From: Tenacibaculum larymnensis | GTDB taxonomy: Bacteria > Bacteroidota > Bacteroidia > Flavobacteriales > Flavobacteriaceae | Reading direction: 5' to 3' | Length of the DNA: 64,000 nucleotides | Assembly (NCBI RefSeq): GCF_028829235.1 | Contig: NZ_JAIWJY010000003.1 | Coordinates: 356,805 to 420,804 of the forward strand | Part shown: positions 43,943-52,626 of the stretch, in pieces | Layout of the letters: each line of letters opens with the position of its first letter | Numbering within the stretch: the first letter of the stretch is position 1 | Notes under the pieces: generated by a model | What the model saw: the letters and a program-made list of their open reading frames with translations, nothing else | What the model was told of the DNA's origin: nothing | Database searches by the model: none | Program-made: the position numbers and the translations under genes

Positions 43943-44737
43943 ATGCAATACCAAGGAGTTTTAAAAAAAATGCCTACTGAAAATTTAAGTACAGTTCAAT
44001 ACTATTTAGATATGAGAGGTGATTTTTTGAATATGAATCAGTTATTGAATAAGGAGCTAACCTTAAGTTTTGTTACTTACGAGTGTTTAAACTGCCATTT
44101 AGAAAAAAAAATCTACCGTCAAGGTTTTTGTAAAAAATGCTTTTTTGAAACTCCAACAGCTGGTGATTGGATAATGCGTCCTGAATTAAGTAAAGCGCAT
44201 TTAGGAGAAGAGGATAGAGATTTGGAGTACGAAAAAAAGGTACAATTGCAACCACATATAGTGTATTTAGCAAACTCAAGTAACGTAAAGGTGGGAGTAA
44301 CCAGAAAACAACAAGTACCAACTCGTTGGATAGATCAAGGGGCACATGAAGCCATTGAAATTGTTGAGGTACCGAATCGTTATTTAGCAGGAATTACCGA
44401 AGTCGCCTTAAAAGAGCATGTTGCTGATAAGACAAATTGGAGAACCATGCTAAAGAATGATATTAAGGATGAAAACTTAGTAGAATGGAGAGAAAAGTTA
44501 CAAGAGTTTATTCCTGATGAAGCTAAAGGATACTATATAGCTAATAATACTGAAACGAATATTCAGTTTCCAGTTGAAAAGTTTCCTAAAAAACCTAAAA
44601 GTTTAAATTTAGAAAAGGAAGAAACATACACTGGTAAACTGGTAGGTGTTAAAGGACAATACTTAATATTTGAGGATGAAACAGTGTTTAATGTTCGTTC
44701 TAATGAAGGGTTAGTAGTTAAAATTGAGATTTTATAA
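43943..44737 (+). CDS. DUF2797 family protein with a zinc-finger-like cluster
   Basis: The product has 264 residues. C48-x2-C51 and C63-x2-C66 (CLNC, FCKKC) form a four-cysteine metal site near the N-terminus. HIVYLANSSNVKVGVTRKQQVPTRWIDQGA in the middle looks like a GIY-YIG nuclease-type fold, known for DUF2797. Function is not established. The end overlaps the converging HD gene by 6 bases. Confidence 0.83.
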   Translation: MQYQGVLKKMPTENLSTVQYYLDMRGDFLNMNQLLNKELTLSFVTYECLNCHLEKKIYRQGFCKKCFFETPTAGDWIMRPELSKAHLGEEDRDLEYEKKVQLQPHIVYLANSSNVKVGVTRKQQVPTRWIDQGAHEAIEIVEVPNRYLAGITEVALKEHVADKTNWRTMLKNDIKDENLVEWREKLQEFIPDEAKGYYIANNTETNIQFPVEKFPKKPKSLNLEKEETYTGKLVGVKGQYLIFEDETVFNVRSNEGLVVKIEIL

Positions 44738-45346
44738 CAGCTCAATTTCTCTTTGAATATTTATACGAGCAGTTTCTTCAAACTTTAGATAAAAATATTC
44801 TGTTTTAAATATATTTTTCATCGTTAAAAAATACTGTAATGCTTTTTTTCTCCCTGAGTTATATACCATATTAGGATAAATGGCGTATTCTTTTCGTACA
44901 TTTTTATAATACTGAGTATATACTTCCCAGTCTTGCCCTAAGATAGATAAATCAGCATCAGTAAAAAAGTTAGTATCTGAATCTTCAGAGGTTTTATGAG
45001 ATTTAGTAGCTAATATTTGAGAATAACAATTTTCTATAATTTCGTTTGGTACTGAAAGTTGTTTCATTCTTTTAGAAGCTAACTTTCCACTTTTTTCTTC
45101 ATTGTTACTTTTTAAAGAGTTGTAGATAATATCATGATAAAACAACGTGAATAAAATTGTGTTCCAATGGTTTACTTCAGTTTTTATTGGAGTAAGTTGA
45201 AAAAGTAAACTCTCAAGATGTTCCAATGTATGGTAGTATCTCTTTTTATCAGAATAACTCTCAACAACTTCTTGCCATAACAGGATGTTAAGATTGTTAT
45301 CGTTTGAGTAAGTAGCTAACAGGTTTAAAAAAGTATTTTTTAGCAT
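44732..45346 (-). CDS. HD-domain metal-dependent phosphohydrolase
   Basis: The product has 204 residues. Metal ligands of the HD fold are visible: H39 and H43 (YHTLEHLESL), H71-D72 (LFYHDIIY) and a later Asp (DADLSILG, near 128). It belongs to the predicted metal-dependent HD superfamily often found in bacteria; the substrate is unknown, with nucleotides as the usual guess. Confidence 0.85.
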   Translation of the reverse strand: MLKNTFLNLLATYSNDNNLNILLWQEVVESYSDKKRYYHTLEHLESLLFQLTPIKTEVNHWNTILFTLFYHDIIYNSLKSNNEEKSGKLASKRMKQLSVPNEIIENCYSQILATKSHKTSEDSDTNFFTDADLSILGQDWEVYTQYYKNVRKEYAIYPNMVYNSGRKKALQYFLTMKNIFKTEYFYLKFEETARINIQREIELL

Positions 45347-45362
45347 AAAATGAGTAAAAAAG

Positions 45363-45390
45363 AAAAAGGGTTCATTTGAACCCTTTTTTT
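45363..45390 (-). terminator. Terminator downstream of prc
   Basis: AAAAAGGGTTC pairs with GAACCCTTTTT around a short ATTT loop, with A-run on the left giving a U-run in minus-strand RNA. It overlaps the prc stop codon. Confidence 0.8.
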
Positions 45391-47509
45391 AATGTTTTAC
45401 AGCAACATGGTTGTTGTTCATTTTTAATTCGCTTAGTACGTTTAGTGCTTCATTTATGTATATATCTTTCTGAAGATTTTTATGCCATGCAACACGTTTT
45501 TCTTCTAGAACAGTATCCTTTTTAAATAGGTTTAATTCGTACTTAGGAGAAACAAATGTTAAGTGTGAATCAAATTTAAAGATATCTTTAAATTGTTCTC
45601 CTTCTTTAGTTTTAGCTTCACTTTCCTTTTTAAAAGCGTCATAGTTTAAAGAATAGACTCTTTCGTCTTGGTTTTTCTTTAACCACTTAGCATAGTCATT
45701 TATTTTATTAAACTTTTCGTTGTTCATTACACGTTGCTTACTATTGTAAACAACATCTGCAAAATTACTATATGAGTTGGTAGTGGTATATTTAGCTTGT
45801 TGTACCTTATCCCAAGGTAAAGCACCATCTAAATCACGTTCTCCAAAATCCATATAACTATATCTGGTAGGTAAAGAAATATCAGAATAAACTCCTTCAA
45901 TTTGAGTAGAACCACCATTGATTCTATAGAATTTTTGAATGGTCATTTTTAAAGCTCCTAAATCATTAGGATATTGCTCATAAAAGCGGTTTATAGGTAA
46001 CACATTTTGTACAGTTCCTTTACCGTAAGTTTGCTTACCACCAATAATAACACCACGTTTATAATCTTGCATTGCTGCAGCAAAAATTTCAGAAGCAGAA
46101 GCAGAAAATTCATTTACCATCACTACTAATGGCCCTTCCCATTGAATTTTTGGATCAGTGTCAACCTTTACTAAAGGATCTTCACCACGATATTTAACTT
46201 GAACAATTGGTCCTTTGTTGATAAATAAACCACCAATTTCAATAGCTGTTTTTAAAGAACCACCTCCGTTATCACGTAAATCAACAATTAAACCTTGAAC
46301 ATTTTCCTCTTTTAAACGTTCAATTTCTTTTTCCATGTCTTTTGCTGCATCTCTACGGCTTAAGTCATTAAAATCTATATAAAACCTAGGAAGGTTAATG
46401 ACTCCATATTTTTTACCATTTTTTTCAACTATACTTGACTTTACAAAAGTTTCTTCAAGCTCAACTACATCTCTAATAATTGGAATAACTTTAATAGAAC
46501 CGTCAATTTTTTTCTTTACAGTTAAACGAACTTCTGTTCCTTTTTTTCCTTTGATAAACTTTATAGCATCATCCAAACGCATTCCAACAATATCTAAAGG
46601 CTCTTCATCTCCTTGAGCAACTTTTAAAATAATATCATCAGCTTCTAATTCACCTTGTTTCCATGCAGGTCCTCCAGAAATTAATTCAACAATGTGAGTG
46701 TAAATTCCTTTTTTCTGTAAACGAGCTCCAATACCTTCTAATTTACCAGACATTTCTTGGTCGAAACGTGTTTTAATTCGAGGAGACATATAAGTTGTAT
46801 GTGGGTCAAAACCGCTTACTACGCTATTTAAAAACGTAGAATACCAGTCAGAGTTTTCAAGTTCACCTATACGCATGTATAAGTCGTCCATATTTTTTAA
46901 GACTTTTTTTCGTGCTTCAGCCTCTAAAACTTTAAAACTTTTCTTTTTAAAGCTCTTATCTTTTTTAGCCTTCTCGTTTTGTTGATTTTCAGCGTCTTCA
47001 ATATTGCTTAAAATCGATAATTTTAATTGCTTCCTCCAATAATCAATTAACTCAGTTTCGTTTTTAGCATACGGAACTTTGTCGTAATCAATATCAATAA
47101 CCTCCTTTTTCTTATAGTTAAAAGGTTGCTTTAATAAAGAACGATAGGTCTTTTTACCTGACTCCATCTTTTCTAAAAAACGTTTATATACTAATTTGTA
47201 AAAATCAATATTCGATTCTCTTAGTTGATTATCTATTTGATACTTGTATTGAGAAAATTCTTTTAAATCTTCTTGAGTAAAATAACGCTTACTAGGATCT
47301 AAACCATCAATAAATGTAGTATACACATGTTCAGAAAAATCGTCATTTAACTTTTTTTGAACGTAATGGTATCTACTTAAAATATTTTTTAAAACATAAA
47401 CAATAACACGGTCTTTTTCAGGATCGTTATTTGGAAGCGTATTCGAACTAACAGAGTTAGAAAATAAAAGGGTGATTGCTAAAAATGGTATAATAAACTT
47501 CGTCTTCAT
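45389..47509 (-). CDS. prc: Carboxy-terminal processing protease (Prc/Tsp), S41
   Basis: The product has 706 residues. A signal peptide (ending SVSS at about 22) precedes an N-terminal helical domain, a PDZ domain at about 240-325 (GIGARLQKKGIYTHIVELISGGPAW), and the S41 core with nucleophile Ser in FSASASEIFAAA near 473 and Lys in QTYGKGTVQ near 500. A C-terminal DUF3340-like part completes the Tsp architecture. It trims or degrades periplasmic proteins by their C-termini and often tunes cell-wall hydrolases. Confidence 0.93.
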   Translation of the reverse strand: MKTKFIIPFLAITLLFSNSVSSNTLPNNDPEKDRVIVYVLKNILSRYHYVQKKLNDDFSEHVYTTFIDGLDPSKRYFTQEDLKEFSQYKYQIDNQLRESNIDFYKLVYKRFLEKMESGKKTYRSLLKQPFNYKKKEVIDIDYDKVPYAKNETELIDYWRKQLKLSILSNIEDAENQQNEKAKKDKSFKKKSFKVLEAEARKKVLKNMDDLYMRIGELENSDWYSTFLNSVVSGFDPHTTYMSPRIKTRFDQEMSGKLEGIGARLQKKGIYTHIVELISGGPAWKQGELEADDIILKVAQGDEEPLDIVGMRLDDAIKFIKGKKGTEVRLTVKKKIDGSIKVIPIIRDVVELEETFVKSSIVEKNGKKYGVINLPRFYIDFNDLSRRDAAKDMEKEIERLKEENVQGLIVDLRDNGGGSLKTAIEIGGLFINKGPIVQVKYRGEDPLVKVDTDPKIQWEGPLVVMVNEFSASASEIFAAAMQDYKRGVIIGGKQTYGKGTVQNVLPINRFYEQYPNDLGALKMTIQKFYRINGGSTQIEGVYSDISLPTRYSYMDFGERDLDGALPWDKVQQAKYTTTNSYSNFADVVYNSKQRVMNNEKFNKINDYAKWLKKNQDERVYSLNYDAFKKESEAKTKEGEQFKDIFKFDSHLTFVSPKYELNLFKKDTVLEEKRVAWHKNLQKDIYINEALNVLSELKMNNNHVAVKH

Positions 47510-47584
47510 AAAACCTTCTGTCTTTTTAATTTGTGTTGAGTCGTTGTGTTGCTAAGCTACTAAAATAATGCCAATTTTTTAGTT

Positions 47585-48100
47585 TTATTGCTTTTTATAA
47601 ATGCCTCTAAAAACTTCTTTAGTCTTTTTAAGGTCTTCATTAAGAAAATTCCAAACTTGAGTTACAGAACCATCTTTGTTCTTTGTCCAAGTAATTTGAT
47701 TGTAATAATTGCCTTTTTCATTTTTTACAAGATCACTTTTTAAAGTCATAGTATTACCTTTAAAACTACCTTTTAGAACTAATGAAAATCCAGTATTATC
47801 AATCCAAACTTGGTTCCAAGTATTATCTGCTTTGTTATAATAGTTGTAACTAGTTCCTTGACTTTTTGATGTTTTAGAACTCCAATTTTCTTGAATAGCA
47901 CAAGCATTAGGCGTTTTTATAACGTTGTTATGACCAATTAATTTTCCTTGTGTATTATAAACATTCCAATTTCCAATCCAAAAATCAAACTGGGTATAGT
48001 TTAATTCACTACAAGGTTTTGTAGGGGGATTTTGAGCAGAAATAATTGAAAAAAAAGAAGAAATAACAAAAATTGTAACATAAACAATAATCCGTACCAT
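47585..48100 (-). CDS. Exported DUF1579-like protein
   Basis: The product has 171 residues with a signal peptide (ending ISAQ at about 23). FDFWIGNWNVYNTQGKLIGH matches the lipocalin-like DUF1579 opening, and the rest alternates short strands (MTLKSDLVKNEKGNYYNQITWTKNKDGSVTQVW) as expected for a small beta-barrel. Ligand unknown. It lies upstream of prc with 75 bases between. Confidence 0.7.
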   Translation of the reverse strand: MVRIIVYVTIFVISSFFSIISAQNPPTKPCSELNYTQFDFWIGNWNVYNTQGKLIGHNNVIKTPNACAIQENWSSKTSKSQGTSYNYYNKADNTWNQVWIDNTGFSLVLKGSFKGNTMTLKSDLVKNEKGNYYNQITWTKNKDGSVTQVWNFLNEDLKKTKEVFRGIYKKQ

Positions 48101-48189
48101 AACGCTTGAGTTTGATTACCACAATTTTACACATAAAATGAACCAATCTGTCTTTACAAAATGTTAAAAATAGAATCCTTTTTTTATGT

Positions 48190-48197
48190 TACATTTG
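48190..48197 (+). promoter_or_regulatory. -7 promoter element of the surE-lpxB operon
   Basis: TACATTTG matches TAnnTTTG, 18 bases before the surE ATG. Confidence 0.5.
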
Positions 48198-48215
48198 TTG
48201 TAAAACTTACTTACT

Positions 48216-48986
48216 ATGCAAGATAGACCTTTGATTTTAGTTACGAATGATGACGGAATTACTGCTCCTGGTATTCGTATGTTAATTGAAATTATGAATA
48301 AAATTGGAGATGTAGTTGTAGTTGCACCTGATAGTCCGCAAAGTGGAATGGGACATGCTATTACTGTGAATAACGTGTTACACTGTAACCCAATTACTAT
48401 TGATGAAGGTCCACAAATAGAGTACAGTTGTTCGGGTACTCCTGCTGATTGCGTTAAAATGGCAAAAAATGAAATATTAAATCGTACACCAGATTTATGT
48501 GTTTCAGGAATTAATCATGGAGCAAACTCATCAATTAATGTAATTTATTCAGGAACTATGAGCGCTGCTGTTGAGGCTGGTATTGAAGGGATTCCTGCAA
48601 TAGGTTTTTCTTTATTAGATTTCGATTGGCATGCCGATTTTAGAGCAGCACGTAAGTTTATCGAAAAAATAGCGTTAAATGTTTTATTAAATGGATTACC
48701 AGACGGTGTAATTTTAAACGTAAACATTCCAAAGTTAAAAGAAGACGAAATTAAAGGAGTTCGTATATGTAGACAAGCGAATGGTTACTGGAAAGAAACG
48801 TTTGATAAACGTAAAAGTCCTTTTGGGAAAGAGTATTATTGGCTCTCTGGAGAGTTTATTAATAGAGATAAAGGACAAGATACTGATATTTGGGCATTAG
48901 AAAATGGTTTTATATCTGTAGTACCTGTTCAATTTGATATGACAGCACATCACGCAATTCAAAAACTACACACATGGGACATATAA
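48216..48986 (+). CDS. surE: 5'/3'-nucleotidase SurE
   Basis: The product has 256 residues. ILVTNDDGITAPGI at 7-20 carries the two metal-binding Asp; CSGTPADCVKMA and SGINHGANSSINVIYSGTMSAAVEA (about 91-116) complete the signature. It removes phosphate from nucleotides and possibly polyphosphate. The 95-residue gene overlaps its end by 13 bases, and lpxB follows, a usual flavobacterial order. Confidence 0.95.
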   Translation: MQDRPLILVTNDDGITAPGIRMLIEIMNKIGDVVVVAPDSPQSGMGHAITVNNVLHCNPITIDEGPQIEYSCSGTPADCVKMAKNEILNRTPDLCVSGINHGANSSINVIYSGTMSAAVEAGIEGIPAIGFSLLDFDWHADFRAARKFIEKIALNVLLNGLPDGVILNVNIPKLKEDEIKGVRICRQANGYWKETFDKRKSPFGKEYYWLSGEFINRDKGQDTDIWALENGFISVVPVQFDMTAHHAIQKLHTWDI

Positions 48987-49261
48987 AAAAAGAGATATTG
49001 ATTGGAATTATAGTCTCATTGTTGGCAACAACCTGTGGATTTTTTATTTATTTAGAGTATATCTCAGAACTTAGTATTTCTGAAACTATTACTACAATAA
49101 AAGAAGGAGGAGTATTGGGATCTGTAATAGCTTTAGCAGCGATACCTAATTTATTTGTTTTTTGGGTGTTTCTAAAAAAGAAACAAGATTATAGAGCAAG
49201 AGGAGTGTTAATAACTACAATTGCGGTAGCTTTATTAACAGCATTTTTAAAGTTTTTCTAA
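48974..49261 (+). CDS. Small three-helix membrane protein
   Basis: The product has 95 residues and three membrane helices (about 8-27, 43-65, 74-93) joined by short charged loops. It overlaps surE by 13 bases and precedes lpxB by 9. The position between these two genes is conserved in many Flavobacteriaceae as far as I remember. No function is known. Confidence 0.7.
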   Translation: MGHIKKEILIGIIVSLLATTCGFFIYLEYISELSISETITTIKEGGVLGSVIALAAIPNLFVFWVFLKKKQDYRARGVLITTIAVALLTAFLKFF

Positions 49262-49270
49262 TTTTAATAC

Positions 49271-50383
49271 ATGAAATATTACATTCTTGTAGGTGAAGCT
49301 TCGGGTGATTTACACGGAGCTAATTTGATGAAAGCCTTGTTAAAGGAAGACTCAAAAGCAGATATTCGTTTTTGGGGAGGAGACCTAATGCAAGAAGTTG
49401 GAGGTACACTTGTTAAGCATTATAAAGAACGTGCTTTTATGGGGTTTGTTGAGGTGTTGATGAACTTACGTAAGATTTTAGGAATGATTTCTTTTTGTAA
49501 AAAAGACATTGCTCAATTCAATCCTGATGTAATTATTTTTATTGATAACTCAGGTTTTAATCTTCGTATTGCTAAATGGGCAAAAAAGCAAGGTTTTAGA
49601 ACTAATTATTATATTTCACCTCAAGTTTGGGCAAGTAGAGCTGGTAGAGTTAAAGATATTAAACGAGATATCGACCAAATGTTTGTAATTCTTCCGTTTG
49701 AAAAAGAGTTTTATAATAAGCATGGTTATGATGTTCGTTTTGTAGGGCATCCTTTAATTGATGGAATTGCCGGAAGAGAACAAGTTTCTATAGAAAAGTT
49801 CAGGAAAGAACATAATCTAGGACATAAAGAGGTCATAGCATTGTTACCAGGAAGTAGAAAGCAAGAAATAACAAAAATGTTATCGGTAATGCTTTCGTTG
49901 GTAAAGGATTTTCCAAAATATCAGTTTGTAGTAGCTGGAGCACCAAGTCAATCTTACGAGTTTTATCAAGAAATAATTGGAGATTCAAATGTGAAATTCA
50001 TTAATAATAAAACTTATGATTTATTAAGTATTTCACATGCTGCTTTGGTAGCGTCAGGAACAGCAACTTTAGAAACAGCTTTGTTTAAAGTACCTCAGGT
50101 AGTGTGCTATAAGGGAAGCAACATTTCATATCAAATAGCCAAACGAATAATAACATTAAAATACATATCGTTAGTTAATTTAATAATGGATAGAGAAGTG
50201 GTAAAAGAATTGATACAAAATGATTTTACTAAAGAAAATTTGCAACACGAATTAACACGTATTTTAGAACCAGAGCATCGTCAGCAATTGTTTTTGTCAT
50301 ACTTTGATTTGGAACAAAAATTAGGAGGAAAAGGAGCCTCTGCAAAAACAGCAAAGTTGATTGTTGCTGGATTAAAAAAGTAA
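49271..50383 (+). CDS. lpxB: Lipid-A-disaccharide synthase
   Basis: The product has 370 residues. The N-terminal YILVGEASGDLHGANLMKAL, then ISPQVWASRAGRVK and LPFEKEFY near 120-150, VGHPLIDG, LLPGSRKQEI near 195 and SGTATLETALF near 265 are all LpxB signatures. It joins UDP-2,3-diacylglucosamine to lipid X to build the lipid A disaccharide at the inner membrane. Confidence 0.95.
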   Translation: MKYYILVGEASGDLHGANLMKALLKEDSKADIRFWGGDLMQEVGGTLVKHYKERAFMGFVEVLMNLRKILGMISFCKKDIAQFNPDVIIFIDNSGFNLRIAKWAKKQGFRTNYYISPQVWASRAGRVKDIKRDIDQMFVILPFEKEFYNKHGYDVRFVGHPLIDGIAGREQVSIEKFRKEHNLGHKEVIALLPGSRKQEITKMLSVMLSLVKDFPKYQFVVAGAPSQSYEFYQEIIGDSNVKFINNKTYDLLSISHAALVASGTATLETALFKVPQVVCYKGSNISYQIAKRIITLKYISLVNLIMDREVVKELIQNDFTKENLQHELTRILEPEHRQQLFLSYFDLEQKLGGKGASAKTAKLIVAGLKK

Positions 50384-50390
50384 AAATAGC

Positions 50391-50945
50391 ATGATAAAAA
50401 AAGTCTTCTTTATATGTATGGTGTCATTTTTAATGATTTCTTGTGGATCATCAAAAAATGTTAGCACGACTTATCAAAAAAGAGCTTCAACAGTTAACCC
50501 TAAAAAAGTAGAAGTTACAGATACTAAAACCAGTGAAACATTAACAAAAAAAGAGGATGTAACCGTTGCAGATAAAATTGTATGGACGGCAGTAACTTAT
50601 AAAGGAGTGCCATATCGTTTTGGAGGAATGACTAAAAGAGGAATGGATTGTTCTGGATTAATTTTCACATCGTTTAAACAACGAAATGTACCCATAGCAA
50701 GAACATCGCATCAAATGTACGTACAAGGAGAAAACATTTCATTACGAGAGGTTCAAAGAGGAGATTTACTATTTTTTAAAACTTCAAGAAAAAGGGGGAG
50801 AGTAAATCATGTTGGGTTAGTAACTTCTGTTGATAATGGAGATATCCGTTTTATACATTCAACTACATCACGGGGGGTTATTGTAACTTCACTACATGAA
50901 AATTATTGGAAACGAGCTTTTATTAAAGCAAAGAGGGTGTTGTAG
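50391..50945 (+). CDS. NlpC/P60-family lipoprotein peptidase
   Basis: The product has 184 residues. The lipobox MISC ends at Cys18. The catalytic Cys is in MDCSGLIF near 86, with His in VNHVGLV near 140 and a second His in IHSTTSRGV. The family cleaves peptide cross-links or stems in peptidoglycan (gamma-D-glutamyl-diaminopimelate bonds). It ends the surE-lpxB operon; the ubiquitin gene faces it. Confidence 0.9.
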   Translation: MIKKVFFICMVSFLMISCGSSKNVSTTYQKRASTVNPKKVEVTDTKTSETLTKKEDVTVADKIVWTAVTYKGVPYRFGGMTKRGMDCSGLIFTSFKQRNVPIARTSHQMYVQGENISLREVQRGDLLFFKTSRKRGRVNHVGLVTSVDNGDIRFIHSTTSRGVIVTSLHENYWKRAFIKAKRVL

Positions 50946-51057
50946 TGTAACAATAATTGAAAATTACTTATAATATTTTTAACTCTATCTTACTATAGAA
51001 AAAGATGTAATAAGTATATTTAAGACAACGGTTTTATATACTCATATCAAAGAAATA

Positions 51058-51090
51058 GGAAAAGGCTGTTTTCAAAAACAACCTTTTTTG
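51058..51090. terminator. Terminator between the NlpC/P60 and ubiquitin genes
   Basis: AAAAGGCTGTTTT pairs with AAAACAACCTTTT (one mismatch), with T-run on the right and A-run on the left, serving both converging genes. Confidence 0.65.
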
Positions 51091-51112
51091 TTTAAAAAGG
51101 AATCACTGCTAT

Positions 51113-51400
51113 TTAACAGTCATCACTCCTAAGAATCATGTGTAAAGTGCTTTCTTTTACAATATTATAATCAATTAACATTCTTCCATCTTCAAGTTGT
51201 TTTCCTGCATAAATAATTCTCATGCATTCAGGAGGGACTCCACTTTTGTCTTGCAGTTTTAACTTAACATTCTCAATTGAATCACTAGGTTCAACTTCTA
51301 TAGTGTAAGTTTTACCTGTTAAAGTTTTGACGAAAATTTGCATCGAGAAAGCATTAAAAGAAATAGTTAAGAAAAGTAGTGTGGTAAATAGTTTTTTCAT
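51113..51400 (-). CDS. Secreted ubiquitin with C-terminal Cys
   Basis: The product has 95 residues. Residues 1-19 ([19 protein letters not shown]) are a signal peptide; A-F-S is a good signal peptidase I site, and cleavage there leaves a 76-residue protein starting [12 protein letters not shown]. Aligned without gaps to human ubiquitin from memory, 55 of 76 positions match. All seven lysines (6, 11, 27, 29, 33, 48, 63) and Leu8, Ile44 and His68 are kept, with Val70 changed to Ile. The tail LRLRGG is replaced by LRSDDC, so there is no diglycine and the last residue is Cys; a second Cys is at position 40. I know of a similar exported ubiquitin in some Bacteroides fragilis strains. Eukaryotic or viral origin by transfer and action on host ubiquitin enzymes are inferences. 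Confidence 0.97.
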   Translation of the reverse strand: MKKLFTTLLFLTISFNAFSMQIFVKTLTGKTYTIEVEPSDSIENVKLKLQDKSGVPPECMRIIYAGKQLEDGRMLIDYNIVKESTLHMILRSDDC

Positions 51401-51511
51401 TACAGTTTTTATTTAAAATTTCGGACTAATATATATATAATCTTAGAGAGTAAATATAAATAATCAGGTTTTATTACTATCTATCTTGCATTAAATTATT
51501 AAGAGATAATA

Positions 51512-51542
51512 AAAAAGCAACCTCAAATGAGATTGCTTTTTC
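51512..51542 (-). terminator. Terminator downstream of obgE
   Basis: AAAAAGCAACCTC pairs with GAGATTGCTTTTT (one mismatch), loop AAAT; A-run on the left gives a U-run in minus-strand RNA. It resembles the lysS terminator at 35864-35891. Confidence 0.75.
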
Positions 51543-51564
51543 CAATATTATTTAAGCTGAATAA

Positions 51565-52554
51565 TTAATTCAACATTTGCCACAGTTTGTCTTTCAACTC
51601 CATCAAGCCCTGTTGAGCTACAGAGGAGATAAATAAGGCTTCAATACCTTCTGGTAAATCTTGTTTGATTTCTTCTTTAAGTTCATCATCTAACATATCC
51701 GATTTTGAGATAGCTAACAAACGATCTTTATCTAATAATTCAGGATTGTGTTTACGAAGTTCATTTAACAAGATTTCATATTCTTTTTTTATATCCTCGC
51801 TATCTGCAGGAATTAAAAATAGTAGGGTAGAGTTACGCTCAATATGACGTAAAAAGTGATGTCCTAAACCTTTTCCTTCAGCAGCTCCTTCAATAATTCC
51901 TGGAATATCAGCCATTACAAAACTTTGATGATTACGATACTCTACAATACCTAAGTTAGGTTTTAGGGTTGTAAAAGCATAATCAGCAATTTTAGGTTTA
52001 GCGGCTGTAATTACTGATAATAAAGTAGATTTACCAGCATTTGGGAAACCAACTAAACCAACATCGGCTAAAATTTTTAACTCAATACGATACCAACCTT
52101 CTTGTCCGTCAATACCAGGTTGAGCATAACGAGGGGTTTGATTGGTAGGAGATTTAAAATGCCAGTTACCACGACCACCTTTACCACCTTCTAGAAGGAT
52201 GATTTCTTGTTCGTCTTCAATAACTTCATATAAAATTTCGTCAGTATCAGCATCACGGATAATCGTTCCTAATGGAACAGGAATTATAACATCTGCACCA
52301 TCATGCCCAGTACTTCTACTGCTACTTCCATCGCCACCGTGTTCAGCTCTAAAATGACGTTTAAATTTTAAATGGAAAAGTGTCCACATATTTTTATCGC
52401 CACGTAATATTATGTGACCACCTCGACCACCGTCACCACCATCAGGTCCACCTTTCGCAATATATTTTTCGCGATGTAAGTGTGCAGATCCACGACCACC
52501 TTTACCAGATGATGCGTAGATTTTAATATAGTCGACAAAATTTCCTTCAGTCAT
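51565..52554 (-). CDS. obgE: GTPase ObgE
   Basis: The product has 329 residues. The Gly-rich Obg fold fills about 1-158 ([29 protein letters not shown]); the G domain starts with [11 protein letters not shown] near 168 and has [16 protein letters not shown] for G3. No C-terminal OCT domain, as usual in this group. It acts in 50S ribosome assembly and growth control. The adk gene is 72 bases upstream on the same strand. Confidence 0.95.
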   Translation of the reverse strand: MTEGNFVDYIKIYASSGKGGRGSAHLHREKYIAKGGPDGGDGGRGGHIILRGDKNMWTLFHLKFKRHFRAEHGGDGSSSRSTGHDGADVIIPVPLGTIIRDADTDEILYEVIEDEQEIILLEGGKGGRGNWHFKSPTNQTPRYAQPGIDGQEGWYRIELKILADVGLVGFPNAGKSTLLSVITAAKPKIADYAFTTLKPNLGIVEYRNHQSFVMADIPGIIEGAAEGKGLGHHFLRHIERNSTLLFLIPADSEDIKKEYEILLNELRKHNPELLDKDRLLAISKSDMLDDELKEEIKQDLPEGIEALFISSVAQQGLMELKDKLWQMLN

Positions 52555-52626
52555 TGTTTGTTATTTATTTGTAGAATCGTTAAAAAACGATAATTGTTAT
52601 TGTTTTAACGATTAAACAAGCGTTTG

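Noticed and set aside
51113..51400. ThiS, MoaD or other bacterial beta-grasp protein
   Set aside because: Those share the fold but not the sequence; here the alignment to ubiquitin is gap-free over 76 residues and the terminal diglycine of ThiS/MoaD is absent.
51113..51400. Eukaryotic contamination in the assembly
   Set aside because: The frame is intron-free, preceded by a typical bacterial signal peptide, and embedded among bacterial genes with bacterial terminators and matching base composition.
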